Assembly: GCA_027673765.1 (NCBI GenBank)
Contig: JAQDWB010000006.1
Span: forward strand, 62,001-126,000
DNA length: 64,000 nucleotides
DNA from: Coriobacteriaceae bacterium AM113-163
Lineage (GTDB): Bacteria; Actinomycetota; Coriobacteriia; Coriobacteriales; Coriobacteriaceae
Direction: 5' to 3'
The position numbers were made by a program, and so were the translations under genes. Numbering within the stretch: the stretch's first letter is position 1; each line of letters opens with the position of its first letter. Below, piece after piece: positions 44,802 to 53,637 of the stretch. A model generated the notes under the pieces. It saw only the letters and a list, made by a program, of their open reading frames with translations. It was not told where the DNA came from and made no database searches.

Positions 44802-46211
44802 TTACTCGCCCAGCAGGCTCTTGGTGATGGAAGCGGCGGCCTTCTTGCCGGCGCCCATCGCCAGAATGACCGTAGCGGCACCGGTGACGATGTCGCCGCC
44901 GGCCCAGATGCGGGGATCGGTGGTCTGGCCGGTCTCCTCGTCGGCAACGATGTAGCCCCACTTGTTGAGCTCCATCTTGCCGCCGATCTTGGCAGCGAAG
45001 GGGTTGGCGTTGGTGCCGATAGCCGAAATAGCGACGTCGCAGGGGATCTCCTCGATGGCGCCCTCGATGGGCACCGGGCGACGACGGCCGGACTCGTCGG
45101 GCTCGCCGAGCTCCATCTTCTGGACCTTGACGGCGCACACGGAGCCGTCCTCGCCAGCGACAAACTCGAGCGGGGAGACGAGCGGCAGAACCTCGACGCC
45201 CTCGGCCTTAGCATGGTGCAGCTCGGCGCGACGGCAGGGCATCTCGTCCTCGGTACGACGGTAGGCGATGATGGCGTGCTCGGCGCCCAGGCGCTTGGCG
45301 GTACGGACGGCGTCCATAGCCACGTTGCCGCCACCAAAGACGACGACGTTCTTGCCGTGCTTGGTGGGGGTGTCGTACTCGGGGAACTTGTTGGCCTTCA
45401 TCAGGTTCACGCGGGTGAGGTACTCGTTAGCGAAGAAGACGTTGGGCAGGTTCTCGCCGGGGACGTTGAGGAACTTGGGCAGGCCTGCGCCGGTCGCCAC
45501 GTAGATGGCGTCGAAGCCCTGCTCGAACAGCTCCTCGGCCGTGGCCATATTGCCCACGACGGAGTTGTACTCAAACTTGACGCCCATGTCCTCCAGGCCG
45601 TCAATCTCGCGCTTGACGACTGCCTTGGGCAGACGGAACTCGGGGATGCCGTAGACCAGCACGCCGCCGCCGGTGAAGAATGCCTCGAAGACGGTAACGT
45701 CAAAACCGTTACGGGCGAGCTCGCCGGCGCAGGTGATGCCGGACGGGCCGGAGCCGACGACAGCGACCTTCTTGCCGTTCTTGGGGGCCATCTTGGGCGT
45801 GGAGGCGAGCTCGGGGCGGTCGCCCAAGAAGCGCTCGAGCTGGCCGATGGCCACGGGCTCGGACTTCTTGCCACGGATGCACTTGCCCTCGCACTGGTTC
45901 TCCTGCGGGCAGACGCGGCCGCAGATGGCGGGAAGCATGGAGTCCTCGCGAATGGTATCGAGAGCGCCGCCGAAGTCCTTCGCGCGGATCTGCTCGATAA
46001 AGCGGGGAATGTTGATGTTGACGGGGCAGCCCTCAACACAGAACGGCTTCTTGCAGTTGAGGCAGCGCTCGGCCTCGGCCAGCGCCATCTCCTCGGTGAA
46101 GCCCTTGTCGACGGGGCGGAAGTCGCAGGCGCGCTCGGCAGCCGGCTCCTCGTTATCGGGGGTGCGGGGCGACTTCATATCGGCAACGAAACGACCGTTA
46201 ACTAGTGGCAT
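44802..46211 (-). CDS. NADPH-dependent flavoprotein, NfnB/GltA-type large subunit
   Basis: The 469-residue protein has the glutamate-synthase small-chain layout: two N-terminal iron-sulfur cysteine clusters (CLNCKKPFCVEGCP, then CGRVCPQENQCEGKC), an FAD-binding GSGPSGITCAGEL and an NAD(P)-binding GGGNVAMDAVRTAKRLG. It is often annotated gltA. Because the partner gene encodes an FAD/NAD and 2Fe-2S subunit and no glutamate synthase large chain is present, the pair better fits NfnAB (electron-bifurcating ferredoxin:NADP transhydrogenase) or sulfide dehydrogenase SudAB. The start at 46211 overlaps the previous gene by 10 nt. Confidence 0.88.
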   Translation of the reverse strand: MPLVNGRFVADMKSPRTPDNEEPAAERACDFRPVDKGFTEEMALAEAERCLNCKKPFCVEGCPVNINIPRFIEQIRAKDFGGALDTIREDSMLPAICGRVCPQENQCEGKCIRGKKSEPVAIGQLERFLGDRPELASTPKMAPKNGKKVAVVGSGPSGITCAGELARNGFDVTVFEAFFTGGGVLVYGIPEFRLPKAVVKREIDGLEDMGVKFEYNSVVGNMATAEELFEQGFDAIYVATGAGLPKFLNVPGENLPNVFFANEYLTRVNLMKANKFPEYDTPTKHGKNVVVFGGGNVAMDAVRTAKRLGAEHAIIAYRRTEDEMPCRRAELHHAKAEGVEVLPLVSPLEFVAGEDGSVCAVKVQKMELGEPDESGRRRPVPIEGAIEEIPCDVAISAIGTNANPFAAKIGGKMELNKWGYIVADEETGQTTDPRIWAGGDIVTGAATVILAMGAGKKAAASITKSLLGE

Positions 46212-47041
46212 GCGCAGCTCTTTTCCTCATAGGCCTTGAGGGACTCGCCCTCTTCGGAACGGTAAGCGGCCTGGCGGGCACGAAGGTCATCCCAGTCGAC
46301 CAGGGTGGCATCGAAGTCGGGGCCGTCGACGCAAGCGAACTTGGTCACGCCGCCCACCTCGACGCGGCAGCAGCCGCACATGCCGGTTCCGTCAACCATG
46401 ATGGGGTTGAGCGACGCGGTGATGGGGGTGTCGTACTTCTGGGCGGTGAGGGTCGAGAACTTCATCATCGGAACGGGGCCGACGCAGAAGACCTGGCTCA
46501 CGGCCTTGTCCTGCAGCAGGCGCTCCAGCGGAGCGGTGACAACGCCCTGCTCGCCGTAGGAGCCGTCGTCGGTGGTGATGTGGATGTGGTCCTCGTCGAG
46601 GAGCTCGCGGAACTGGTCCTCCATGAGCAGGAGGTCCTTGGTGCGGGCGCCCATGATGGCGTGCACCTCGTGACCGGTCTCGACCAGGTGCTTGGCGACC
46701 GGGAAGGCAATTGCCAGGCCGACGCCGCCGCCAATGACGGCGCAGGGGCCCTCGGCCATCTCGGTGGGAACGCCCAGCGGGCCCACGACGTCGCGCAGCG
46801 ACTTGCCGGCCTCGTAGGTGGAAAGCATCTCGGTGGTCTTGCCGATCACCATGAAGATGAACTCGACCCAGCCCTCGTCACCGTTCCAGCCGGCCAGGGT
46901 AAACGGGACACGCTCGCCCGTCTCGTTGGCGCGAACCATGAGGAACTGTCCAGCGTGCGCATGTTTGGCGATTGCGGGCGCCTCGATGCGGAACTTGAAC
47001 ACCTTCTCCGAGAACTGCGTCTTCTCCAGGATCTTATACAT
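46202..47041 (-). CDS. NfnA-type FAD/NAD- and 2Fe-2S-binding subunit
   Basis: The 279-residue protein resembles dihydroorotate dehydrogenase electron-transfer subunit PyrK, NfnA and SudB: an FAD domain (residues 1-100, with RVPFTLAGW), an NAD-binding GGGVGLAIAFPVAKHL, and a C-terminal iron-sulfur site CGCCRVEVGG with a later cysteine in FACVDGP. It would pass electrons between NADH and the partner subunit encoded downstream. GAGAGGGG is upstream of the start at 47041 on the minus strand. This is the first gene of a two-gene operon. Confidence 0.88.
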   Translation of the reverse strand: MYKILEKTQFSEKVFKFRIEAPAIAKHAHAGQFLMVRANETGERVPFTLAGWNGDEGWVEFIFMVIGKTTEMLSTYEAGKSLRDVVGPLGVPTEMAEGPCAVIGGGVGLAIAFPVAKHLVETGHEVHAIMGARTKDLLLMEDQFRELLDEDHIHITTDDGSYGEQGVVTAPLERLLQDKAVSQVFCVGPVPMMKFSTLTAQKYDTPITASLNPIMVDGTGMCGCCRVEVGGVTKFACVDGPDFDATLVDWDDLRARQAAYRSEEGESLKAYEEKSCACH

Positions 47042-47200
47042 AGAACCCCTCTCTTGTTAGGGCCGCCGAACCGTGCCTCCACGGAAATGGACGGTAGCCC
47101 GAATAAAACCGTACGCGCACAGGCGTTGTGCAGACATACGGTACAAATTATACCCTCATGGGCATGTCGCTTACGTGTATCTTCGGCAGGCGGAAAAGTG

Positions 47201-47400
47201 ACCTGCCAAAAAGGGACAGGTTTATTTCGGCAGGTTTTATCAGGCAAAACGACAAAGGGGGCCGGCCTCGCGCATCGGTGGGGCCGGCCCCCTTTGGGGC
47301 GCTGCATATGTATGGCGGCGCAGGACTTATTGCGATGCGGCCGCGGCGGCGTTTTCGCACATAAAACCTGCCAAAATAAACCTGTCCCTTTTTGGTAGGT
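47201..47400. repeat. 200-bp inverted-repeat element at the pth stop codon
   Basis: Arms of 40 bp, 47201-47240 and 47361-47400, are reverse complements with two mismatches; the total length is exactly 200 bp. Each arm is itself a hairpin of the AAACCTGCC...GGCAGGTTT type. A third hairpin (47254-47267 with 47282-47295) sits in the middle. The pth stop codon begins one base after the right end. A single-arm copy lies at the purF stop (20787). Confidence 0.85.
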
Positions 47401-47401
47401 T

Positions 47402-48031
47402 TTAGTGCTTACCGTTGGCGGAGGCGGCGCCGTTGACGTGGTCGCGGGCATAGATCACGCCGTGCACGATGGCGAGGCCCGCGGCGTCGGCCGCGCGGGC
47501 GCAGGTGTCCTGGAAATCCTCGGCCTCGCGGGCACGCAGCTGCTTGAGCACGTAGTCGGCCACGGCCATCTTGCCGGGAGGGTTGCCGATGCCGGTGCGG
47601 ATACGGCTAAAGTCGCGGCTGCCCATCTTGTCGATGATGGAGCGCAGGCCGTTGTGACCGGCATGGCCTCCGCCCACCTTGACGCGCACGTCACCGGCGG
47701 GAATGTCGAGCTCGTCGTGGATGACGAGCAGCTCCTCGGCCTTGATCTTGTACTCGCGGCAGAGCTTGGAGATGGGTCCGCCCGAGGTGTTCATGTACGA
47801 CTGAGGCTTGACCAGTACAATCTGGCGCTTGCCGCCCTCTTCCTCGGGATCGTTGATGTTGATGAGCGCGACCTCGGCGCCGGCCTGGTTTTTCCAGTAC
47901 GTGACACCGGCCTGACGGGCCAGCTCATCGATCGCCTTAAAGCCGGCGTTGTGGCGGGTTTCGGCATATTCCTCGCCCGGGTTGCCAAGCCCGGCAACCA
48001 TGCGAATCTTAAGCGGCTGTGCAGCTGCCAT
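47402..48031 (-). CDS. pth: Peptidyl-tRNA hydrolase
   Basis: Pth releases peptides from stalled peptidyl-tRNA. The 209-residue protein has GLGNPGEEYAETRHNAGF with the catalytic histidine, PQSYMNTSGG, HDELDIPAGDVRVKVGGGHAGHNGL and RIRTGIGNP. ATG 48031 is preferred because AAAGGA lies 6-8 nt upstream; the ATG at 48037 would overlap that site. pth usually follows prs directly in this gene order. Here a repeat-bounded nuclease-like gene intervenes. Confidence 0.95.
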   Translation of the reverse strand: MAAAQPLKIRMVAGLGNPGEEYAETRHNAGFKAIDELARQAGVTYWKNQAGAEVALININDPEEEGGKRQIVLVKPQSYMNTSGGPISKLCREYKIKAEELLVIHDELDIPAGDVRVKVGGGHAGHNGLRSIIDKMGSRDFSRIRTGIGNPPGKMAVADYVLKQLRAREAEDFQDTCARAADAAGLAIVHGVIYARDHVNGAASANGKH

Positions 48032-48146
48032 GTTCATCCTTTCGTTGATTTGTCGCCTGCTATGGTGAGCGACCCTGTTGCCGCTGTCAAATGGAGGGTA
48101 ATTGAGGGCGTTTGGGGGCGTTTGGACGGACGTCGAAATCCGAGGT

Positions 48147-48348
48147 GGACAGTTAGTTCAGATACGTATAAGTTCTGAGGACTCGAATTACTCAATTCAA
48201 TGCCGATACGTTGTTTTGGAGCTTTAGTTAGTCCATATGGCGCTGTTTTGAAGTCTACCCTGCCTTCAAATAGGGCGAATGGTATAGAGATAGCTGCAAA
48301 ACAGTCTAATTCAATGCGTCCATTTATACGTATTTGAACTAACTGCCC
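48147..48348. repeat. 202-bp inverted-repeat element (family member 2)
   Basis: Left arm 48147-48170 begins GGACAGTTAGTTCAGATACG; right arm 48325-48348 is its complement with two mismatches. It lies 35 bp from the 3' end of the nuclease-like gene, whose other side carries member 3. The interior differs from the other two copies. Confidence 0.8.
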
Positions 48349-48382
48349 AGCCCTGCTCGACGGCGCACGGGTGATTCGCCGT

Positions 48383-49510
48383 TTAGACCGGCGCGAGGCC
48401 GGTTCCGGCCCGCAGAGCGTTGAGCCAAGCGGCCTGACGCTTGCGATAGCCCTTGATACGGTACCGGAATCGGACTCCTGCGAGTCGATGCATCGTTTGG
48501 GCGAAGGCTTCGAGTGCAACAAGGTCTTTCATTTGGTCGCGATTGATAACCAGGACGTGGATGCCCATGGCCTTGAGGCCATTATTTCGATTGCCATCGT
48601 GGATGCGAGCGTTTTGAAGCTCATGCCCAATTCCGTTGTATTCGTTGTCGACTCCGGCTGCCGGGCAATATAGGTCGCAGATGGCATAGGGGATGCCCGA
48701 GGACATGTTGACCGCAAGAGTATCGAAGTCGATTCGATGGTTGAGTAGCAGGCCTCCCATGGGCAGGCTGCAACATCCGAATCCGCCAAAGCGCATGGGC
48801 GCTCCGAGAACGGCAAACATTAGGGATTCGGCTGGGGATGCGGATCCAGCCCGGGCGAGTTTGACTGCCGTGCGAAACGAGGCGTATGAGCTACTTTTGG
48901 CGAACCGTGCGACCGCCTCGAGCTCTTCGATGGTCGTGGCGGGCTCGCATTTGTAGTGCGCCTGTTCATAGCGGGTTTCGTTCTGTTGTTCGGCCGCTGA
49001 CTGGTTGCCCAGGCAATCAAGATCGCCCGTCGCTTCGTAGCCATCGCCCTTGGGCCAGATGTCGTCATGGGCAATGGGGTATGTTGCCCCGGGAGGAAGG
49101 GAGTAAGTTCCGACCAGTTCCATGAGAAGCATCAAGGTTTTGGCGACTGATTCATTTTTAGAACAAAGCATGGCTGTCATGGCAGGAGACGTTGCGTAGA
49201 TGTCGGCCTCGACGTGCATAATTGCACCTTCAGGAAGCGGAGCGGAGAGAATATGCTGAAGAAGTCGCTTGTCGGGGCGTCGGTTGCCTTCGTTTGAAAC
49301 GAGAAGATCGAGCAGCTCGGAATCATCTTCATTCCAGGCGTCGAGTATCGAAAGTGCGCCAAAGTCTATCGCGTCATTATTGGGAATGCAGCTAGCCAAG
49401 GCCTGTGCTTGCTGTTCACTATCAATGGAGCTCCAGGGTAGGGCAGAGTACGCCCGTCGTGCGCGACGAATTGCGCGGAGGGCGGAGAAATGTGAAATCA
49501 CGGTCGTCAT
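48383..49510 (-). CDS. Putative PD-(D/E)XK (DUF559/Vsr-like) nuclease-fold protein
   Basis: The 375-residue protein has no well-known family name that I can give with certainty. Its C-terminal part carries the pattern of Vsr/DUF559-type nucleases: YAICDLYCPAAGVDNEYNG with candidate catalytic D279 and E290, then a histidine, an aspartate and GIHVLVINRD. The N-terminal part (SALRAIRRARRAYSALPW) and the middle (HVEADIYATSPAMTAM) resemble a group of coriobacterial proteins that I recall as uncharacterised. It lies between prs and pth, genes normally adjacent, and is bracketed by two members of the 201-bp inverted-repeat family. Moderate confidence in the fold, low in any specific role. Confidence 0.7.
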   Translation of the reverse strand: MTTVISHFSALRAIRRARRAYSALPWSSIDSEQQAQALASCIPNNDAIDFGALSILDAWNEDDSELLDLLVSNEGNRRPDKRLLQHILSAPLPEGAIMHVEADIYATSPAMTAMLCSKNESVAKTLMLLMELVGTYSLPPGATYPIAHDDIWPKGDGYEATGDLDCLGNQSAAEQQNETRYEQAHYKCEPATTIEELEAVARFAKSSSYASFRTAVKLARAGSASPAESLMFAVLGAPMRFGGFGCCSLPMGGLLLNHRIDFDTLAVNMSSGIPYAICDLYCPAAGVDNEYNGIGHELQNARIHDGNRNNGLKAMGIHVLVINRDQMKDLVALEAFAQTMHRLAGVRFRYRIKGYRKRQAAWLNALRAGTGLAPV

Positions 49511-49674
49511 AGCTATAACGTACTAAGTTGGCGGCAGAATGCGACCGCCATACCGTTCTTTTCGCTCAGCGGGGTGCTGGGCGCCATGAACGGCCGGGTG
49601 TTAGGAAATCGGTGGAATCGGTTGAGGGGATTGCAGGAAATTGAGCTCTGCCGAGAAGGTTGACGATGGCTACT

Positions 49675-49875
49675 GGACAGTTAGTTCAGATACGTATAAG
49701 GCGGCGGGCGTTCGAGGTGTTTCTAAGGGCCTTCGAGGGCGATTTGAAGATAATATATGCGGCGGTTGTACTCGAAAACGATGAGCTTCGGGCGGCATGG
49801 CATCCGCCGGGGAGCTCAGAAGGCTCCGAACGGACCTTTGGAGCTTTAAAAAATACGTATCTGAACTAACTGTCC
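49675..49875. repeat. 201-bp inverted-repeat element (family member 3)
   Basis: Left arm 49675-49698 and right arm 49853-49875 pair perfectly over 23 bp, extended by CT/AG outside. It lies 165 bp upstream of the nuclease-like gene's start and just outside the prs terminator. The interior is GC-rich and unlike members 1 and 2. The 165-bp gap on the gene side has no other feature I recognise and should hold the gene's promoter. Confidence 0.82.
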
Positions 49876-49899
49876 AGGGCGGATTGGCGAGGAATAGAA

Positions 49900-49929
49900 A
49901 AAGGGTCGGAAGCGAGCTTCCGACCCTTT
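49900..49929. terminator. Rho-independent terminator of prs
   Basis: AAAGGGTCGGAAGC (49900-49913) pairs perfectly with 49916-49929; A and T runs flank both sides. It is placed to end minus-strand prs transcription. Confidence 0.88.
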
Positions 49930-49962
49930 AAAAACATCAAAGATGATGCGATACGCGTTGGA

Positions 49963-50949
49963 CTACAGCGCGAAGTCGCCGCCGACGAGCGTGGAGACGG
50001 GCTCCTCGTGGTAAACGGCGGAGATGGCCTGAGCGAACTCCTCGGCGACCGAGATGGTCTTGATTTTGCCGCCGACCTCGACGGGGATGGCGTCGGTGAC
50101 GACGCACTCGACGATGGGGGCGTCGTTCAGACGCTCGATGGCCGGACCGGAGAAGATGCCGTGGGTGGCGCAGACGTAGATGTCGCCGGCGCCCATAGCC
50201 TTGAGCTCCTTGACGTTGGCGCACAGGGTGCCAGCGGTGTCGATCATGTCGTCGTTGATGATGCAGGTCTTGCCCTTGATGTCACCGATGATGCCCATGA
50301 CCTCGGCGGCGTTGTGGCGCGGACGGCCCTTGTGGGCGATGGCCAGGTCGCAGCCGAGCATGTCGGACAGCTTCTTGGCGGCCTTGGCGCGACCCACGTC
50401 GGGGGAGACGACAACCAGGTTGTCGGTGTCGAAGTGCATGTCGTTGTAGTACTGGCCAAACAGCGGCAGTGCGGACAGGTGGTTAACCGGGATATCGAAG
50501 AAGCCCTGGATCTGGCCCTGGTGCAGGTCGAGGGTGATGATGCGGTTGACGCCGGCACGCTCGAGCAGGTTGGCGACGAGGCGGGCGGTGATGGGCTCGC
50601 GCGGGCCGGCCTTGCGGTCCTGGCGGGCATAGCCGTAGTGGGTGATAACGGCGGTGATGGAGCGGGCGGATGCGCGCTTGGCAGCGTCGGTGGCGATGAG
50701 CAGCTCCATGAGCATGTCGTTGACGTTGCCGCCGGCCACGGACTGAATCAGGAAGACGTCGGCGCCGCGGACGGTCTCGTCGTAGCGGGCGTAAATCTCA
50801 CCATTGGCGAACTGCTTTAGCGTAAGGCCCGAAAGCTCGACCCCAAGGTACTCAGCAATCTTCTGAGCGAGGGGACGGTTGGAGGAACCGGAATACACGC
50901 GGATGGACTTGCGCATATTCTCCGACTTCTCGGGATCATTAATCGGCAT
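49963..50949 (-). CDS. prs: Ribose-phosphate pyrophosphokinase (PRPP synthase)
   Basis: Prs makes PRPP from ribose 5-phosphate and ATP, the shared precursor for the purine and pyrimidine pathways represented in this window. The 328-residue class I enzyme shows IRVYSGSSNRPLAQKIAE, FANGEIYARYDETVRG, YARQDRK, the metal-binding DLHQGQIQGFFDIPVNHL and the PRPP-binding DDMIDTAGT. AGAAGGG precedes the start at 50949. It lies downstream of glmU, as is common. Confidence 0.96.
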   Translation of the reverse strand: MPINDPEKSENMRKSIRVYSGSSNRPLAQKIAEYLGVELSGLTLKQFANGEIYARYDETVRGADVFLIQSVAGGNVNDMLMELLIATDAAKRASARSITAVITHYGYARQDRKAGPREPITARLVANLLERAGVNRIITLDLHQGQIQGFFDIPVNHLSALPLFGQYYNDMHFDTDNLVVVSPDVGRAKAAKKLSDMLGCDLAIAHKGRPRHNAAEVMGIIGDIKGKTCIINDDMIDTAGTLCANVKELKAMGAGDIYVCATHGIFSGPAIERLNDAPIVECVVTDAIPVEVGGKIKTISVAEEFAQAISAVYHEEPVSTLVGGDFAL

Positions 50950-51093
50950 TACCCTTCTCCTTTATACATCGAATGCCATATAGATGCCTTGTTGCATTGT
51001 AACCGCGCGGCGGGGTTTATCGGGTCCTGATAACGTCTTTACCGCCAACGGACACGAACCGACCACTCATCCGGTTGCGCAGGTCACGATAGA

Positions 51094-51126
51094 AAAAGGA
51101 GCCGCCCCCATGGAGCAGCTCCTTTT
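51094..51126 (-). terminator. Terminator of glmU
   Basis: AAAAGGAGC (51094-51102) pairs with GCTCCTTTT (51118-51126); on the minus strand it follows glmU and ends in T's. This suggests that prs may also be transcribed from its own promoter in the 190-bp gap. Confidence 0.7.
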
Positions 51127-51141
51127 GTGCTTGGTAAAACG

Positions 51142-52554
51142 TTACACCTCGTCGTCCTCGTGCAGACGGCGGCGATAATCGGCGGCCCAGCCCTCAATAT
51201 TTACCTGACGGGCGCGGCCCAGGCCGAGTGCGTCAGCCGGGACCGGATCGGTGATGACGGAGCCGGCGGCCACGAGCGCGCCGTCGCCGATCTGGGCGGG
51301 CGCGACCATCATGGTGTCGGAGCCAATGAAGGCGTCCTTGCCGATGACGGTCTTGTGCTTGTGGACGCCGTCGTAGTTGCAGGTGATGGAGCCCGCGCCC
51401 ACGTTGACGCCGGGGCCCATGGTGGTGTCGCCGATGTAGGACAGGTGCGGCACCTTGGAACCCTCGCCGATCGTGGACTTCTTGATCTCCACGTGCGTGC
51501 CGGCCTTGGATCCGTCGAGCATGTGGGTGCCCGGGCGCAGGTAGGCGCGCGGGCCGCAGTCGACGCCATTCTCGATGACGGCCTCGATGGCGATGGTCTC
51601 ATCGATGGTGCAGCCGCTGCCGACGGTGGTGTCGGTGAGGCGGCTGTTGGGGCCGAGCTGGCACTCCTCGCCCACGGTGACGTGGCCGATCAGGTGCGTC
51701 TGCGGCCACACGACGGTGTCGCGGCCGATGGTGGCGTCGGGGCCGATCCAGGCCTGCGTGGGGTCGATGAACGTGACGCCCTCGGCCATCCAGTGCTCGT
51801 TGATGCGGTCGCGCGCGATGGCGGTAAGCTGCGCGAGCTGGATGCGGCTGTTGACGCCCAGGCCGTCGCGGTAGTCGTCGCAGTGGAAGATGGAGACTGC
51901 CTGGCCGTGACCCTTGAGGATTTCGAGCATGTCGGGCAGGTAGTACTCGGACTGCGCGTTGTCGTTGCCGATCTCGTTAATGTGGGCGGCGAGCTGCGCG
52001 CCGTCGAAGGCGTAGCAGCCGGCGTTGCACTCGAGTAGCTCGGCGGCCTGCTCGGGCGTGCAGTCCTTCTGCTCGATGATGCGCTCGATCTGGCCGTCGG
52101 CACCCAGCTTGATGCGGCCGTAGCCAAAAGGATCGGGCGGGGTCATGGTCATGACGGTGCAGGCGAGCTCGCCGGTGGCGACGGTCTGTGCGAACTTGGC
52201 GACGGTGTCGGCGGTGATGAGCGGCAGGTCGCCGTTGAGCACGACGACGGGGCCTTGCGTGATGCCGCAGGCCTCGAGCGCGACCTTTACGGCGTGGCCG
52301 GTGCCCAGGCGCTCGGTCTGCTCGACGCACTCGACTTTGGTGGCGCTGTTGGCGTAGGCGCCGTCGATGAGGGCGCGCATCTCGTCGGCGTGGCTGCCGA
52401 TGACAACCACGACGCGGCTGCAGCCGGCCTTGATGGTAGCGTCGACGATCCACTGGACCATGGGCTTACCCAGGATCTTGTGCGAAACCTTGCAGTGGTT
52501 CGACTTCATGCGGGTGCCCTCGCCGGCGGCGAGGATAATTGCGGTTGCGTCCAT
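51142..52554 (-). CDS. glmU: Bifunctional GlcN-1-P acetyltransferase / UDP-GlcNAc pyrophosphorylase
   Basis: GlmU makes UDP-GlcNAc for peptidoglycan. The N-terminal uridyltransferase begins ATAIILAAGEGTRMKS and includes CEQTERLGTGHAV and LNGDLPLI. The C-terminal half is a left-handed beta-helix acetyltransferase with HVEIKKSTIGEGSKVPHLSY and TCNYDGVHKHKT. The start at 52554 follows AGGAGATCAC; 470 residues is close to normal. First gene of the glmU-prs-pth neighbourhood. Confidence 0.96.
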   Translation of the reverse strand: MDATAIILAAGEGTRMKSNHCKVSHKILGKPMVQWIVDATIKAGCSRVVVVIGSHADEMRALIDGAYANSATKVECVEQTERLGTGHAVKVALEACGITQGPVVVLNGDLPLITADTVAKFAQTVATGELACTVMTMTPPDPFGYGRIKLGADGQIERIIEQKDCTPEQAAELLECNAGCYAFDGAQLAAHINEIGNDNAQSEYYLPDMLEILKGHGQAVSIFHCDDYRDGLGVNSRIQLAQLTAIARDRINEHWMAEGVTFIDPTQAWIGPDATIGRDTVVWPQTHLIGHVTVGEECQLGPNSRLTDTTVGSGCTIDETIAIEAVIENGVDCGPRAYLRPGTHMLDGSKAGTHVEIKKSTIGEGSKVPHLSYIGDTTMGPGVNVGAGSITCNYDGVHKHKTVIGKDAFIGSDTMMVAPAQIGDGALVAAGSVITDPVPADALGLGRARQVNIEGWAADYRRRLHEDDEV

Positions 52555-52743
52555 GTGATCTCCTGTTACGTTATAGAGACGTGTGTTTGGAAACGATACA
52601 CGGCGCAATATGATACCGCAGGCATATGATGAGCGCGTAACGATTGACGCATTGCCGCCGATGTCGGTGCCGTTGACGCGGTGTTTGCGCTGGTTGTGTA
52701 TGGTGGCGGCGCTGCGGCGTTGACGTTTGAGCGAGGGGATGGG

Positions 52744-53637
52744 GTGCCCGTGGATATCATGCGAGAGGAATCGGGCAACGAGCCCGTCGCGGCATTCTCG
52801 ATGTCGCATCCGGCTGTGCCGGCACTCTATATAGTGCTGACGCTGGGGCTCACTATGTTCTCGATGCAGCCGGTGCTGATTGCGCTGTCACTTGCGGGCG
52901 GGCTGGCGTATGGATTTGCGATGCGTGGGGCTGCCCGCACGCTGGGCGCACTCCGCTGGCAGCTGCCGGTGATTTTGATTATCGCGCTGCTCAATCCGCT
53001 GTTTAGCGCCTCGGGTTCGACGGAGCTGTTCCGTATTGGCATGCGCGCGGTGTATCTGGAGAGCATGGTATACGGCCTGTGCATGGGCGGGCTGTTTGTG
53101 GCGAGCGTGTTGTGGTTTGAGGCGGCGGCATCGATGCTCGAATACGACAAGGTACTCGCCCTGCAGCGCAATGCCGCGCCGGTGATTGCGCTCATGATCT
53201 CGATGTGCATGAGGCTTATCCCGCAGTTTTTGCGCCGCGGTCGTACGGTGCTGGCGGTGCAGGATGCGATTGATGTGCCGGGCAGCGCGCCGGCCGACCC
53301 CGTGCGTTCGCGTTTGCGGGCATCGAGTGTGTTGATGGGCTGGGGCATGGAAGATTCGCTGGAGCGCGCGGACGCGATGCGCTCGCGCGGGTGGGGTGCC
53401 GCGACGCGTCGTACGACGTATGCGCGGTATCGACTGGGGCGCAGCGACGTTGCCGCGCTGGCTGGGCTTGCGGTGTTTGGTGCCGCCGCGGTGGCGGTGG
53501 CATGGACCGCGACAACGCAGTATTCGTTTTATCCGCAGCTCTCGGTGCCGGCGCCGTGGCGGGGCTATGTCGTGTACGCTGCCTGGATGATGCTGCCTTG
53601 CGCGTCGCACGCGATTGATGAGAAGAGGTTTGGCTGA
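52744..53637 (+). CDS. ecfT: ECF transporter transmembrane (T) component
   Basis: The T component couples the two ATPase sites to the substrate-binding S protein in energy-coupling-factor vitamin importers. The protein has about six helices: PAVPALYIVLTLGLTMF, LALSLAGGLAYGF-like, LPVILIIALLNPL and the MVYGLCMGGLFVASVL stretch. The coupling helices carry the alanine/arginine-glycine signatures (ERADAMRSRGWG). GTG 52744 behind GAGGGGATG is my best start (297 residues); GTG 52750 and ATG 52759 are alternatives. It overlaps the ATPase gene by 1 nt. Confidence 0.85.
   Translation: MPVDIMREESGNEPVAAFSMSHPAVPALYIVLTLGLTMFSMQPVLIALSLAGGLAYGFAMRGAARTLGALRWQLPVILIIALLNPLFSASGSTELFRIGMRAVYLESMVYGLCMGGLFVASVLWFEAAASMLEYDKVLALQRNAAPVIALMISMCMRLIPQFLRRGRTVLAVQDAIDVPGSAPADPVRSRLRASSVLMGWGMEDSLERADAMRSRGWGAATRRTTYARYRLGRSDVAALAGLAVFGAAAVAVAWTATTQYSFYPQLSVPAPWRGYVVYAAWMMLPCASHAIDEKRFG

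Noticed and set aside
44802..46211. Glutamate synthase small subunit (gltD)
   Set aside because: The motifs fit the family, but no GltB large chain is present and the adjacent gene encodes an NfnA/PyrK-like subunit, so the NfnAB/SudAB reading is preferred.
48147..49875. Classical insertion sequence
   Set aside because: The gene has no DDE or tyrosine/serine recombinase motif, and no target-site duplication is visible at the element ends.
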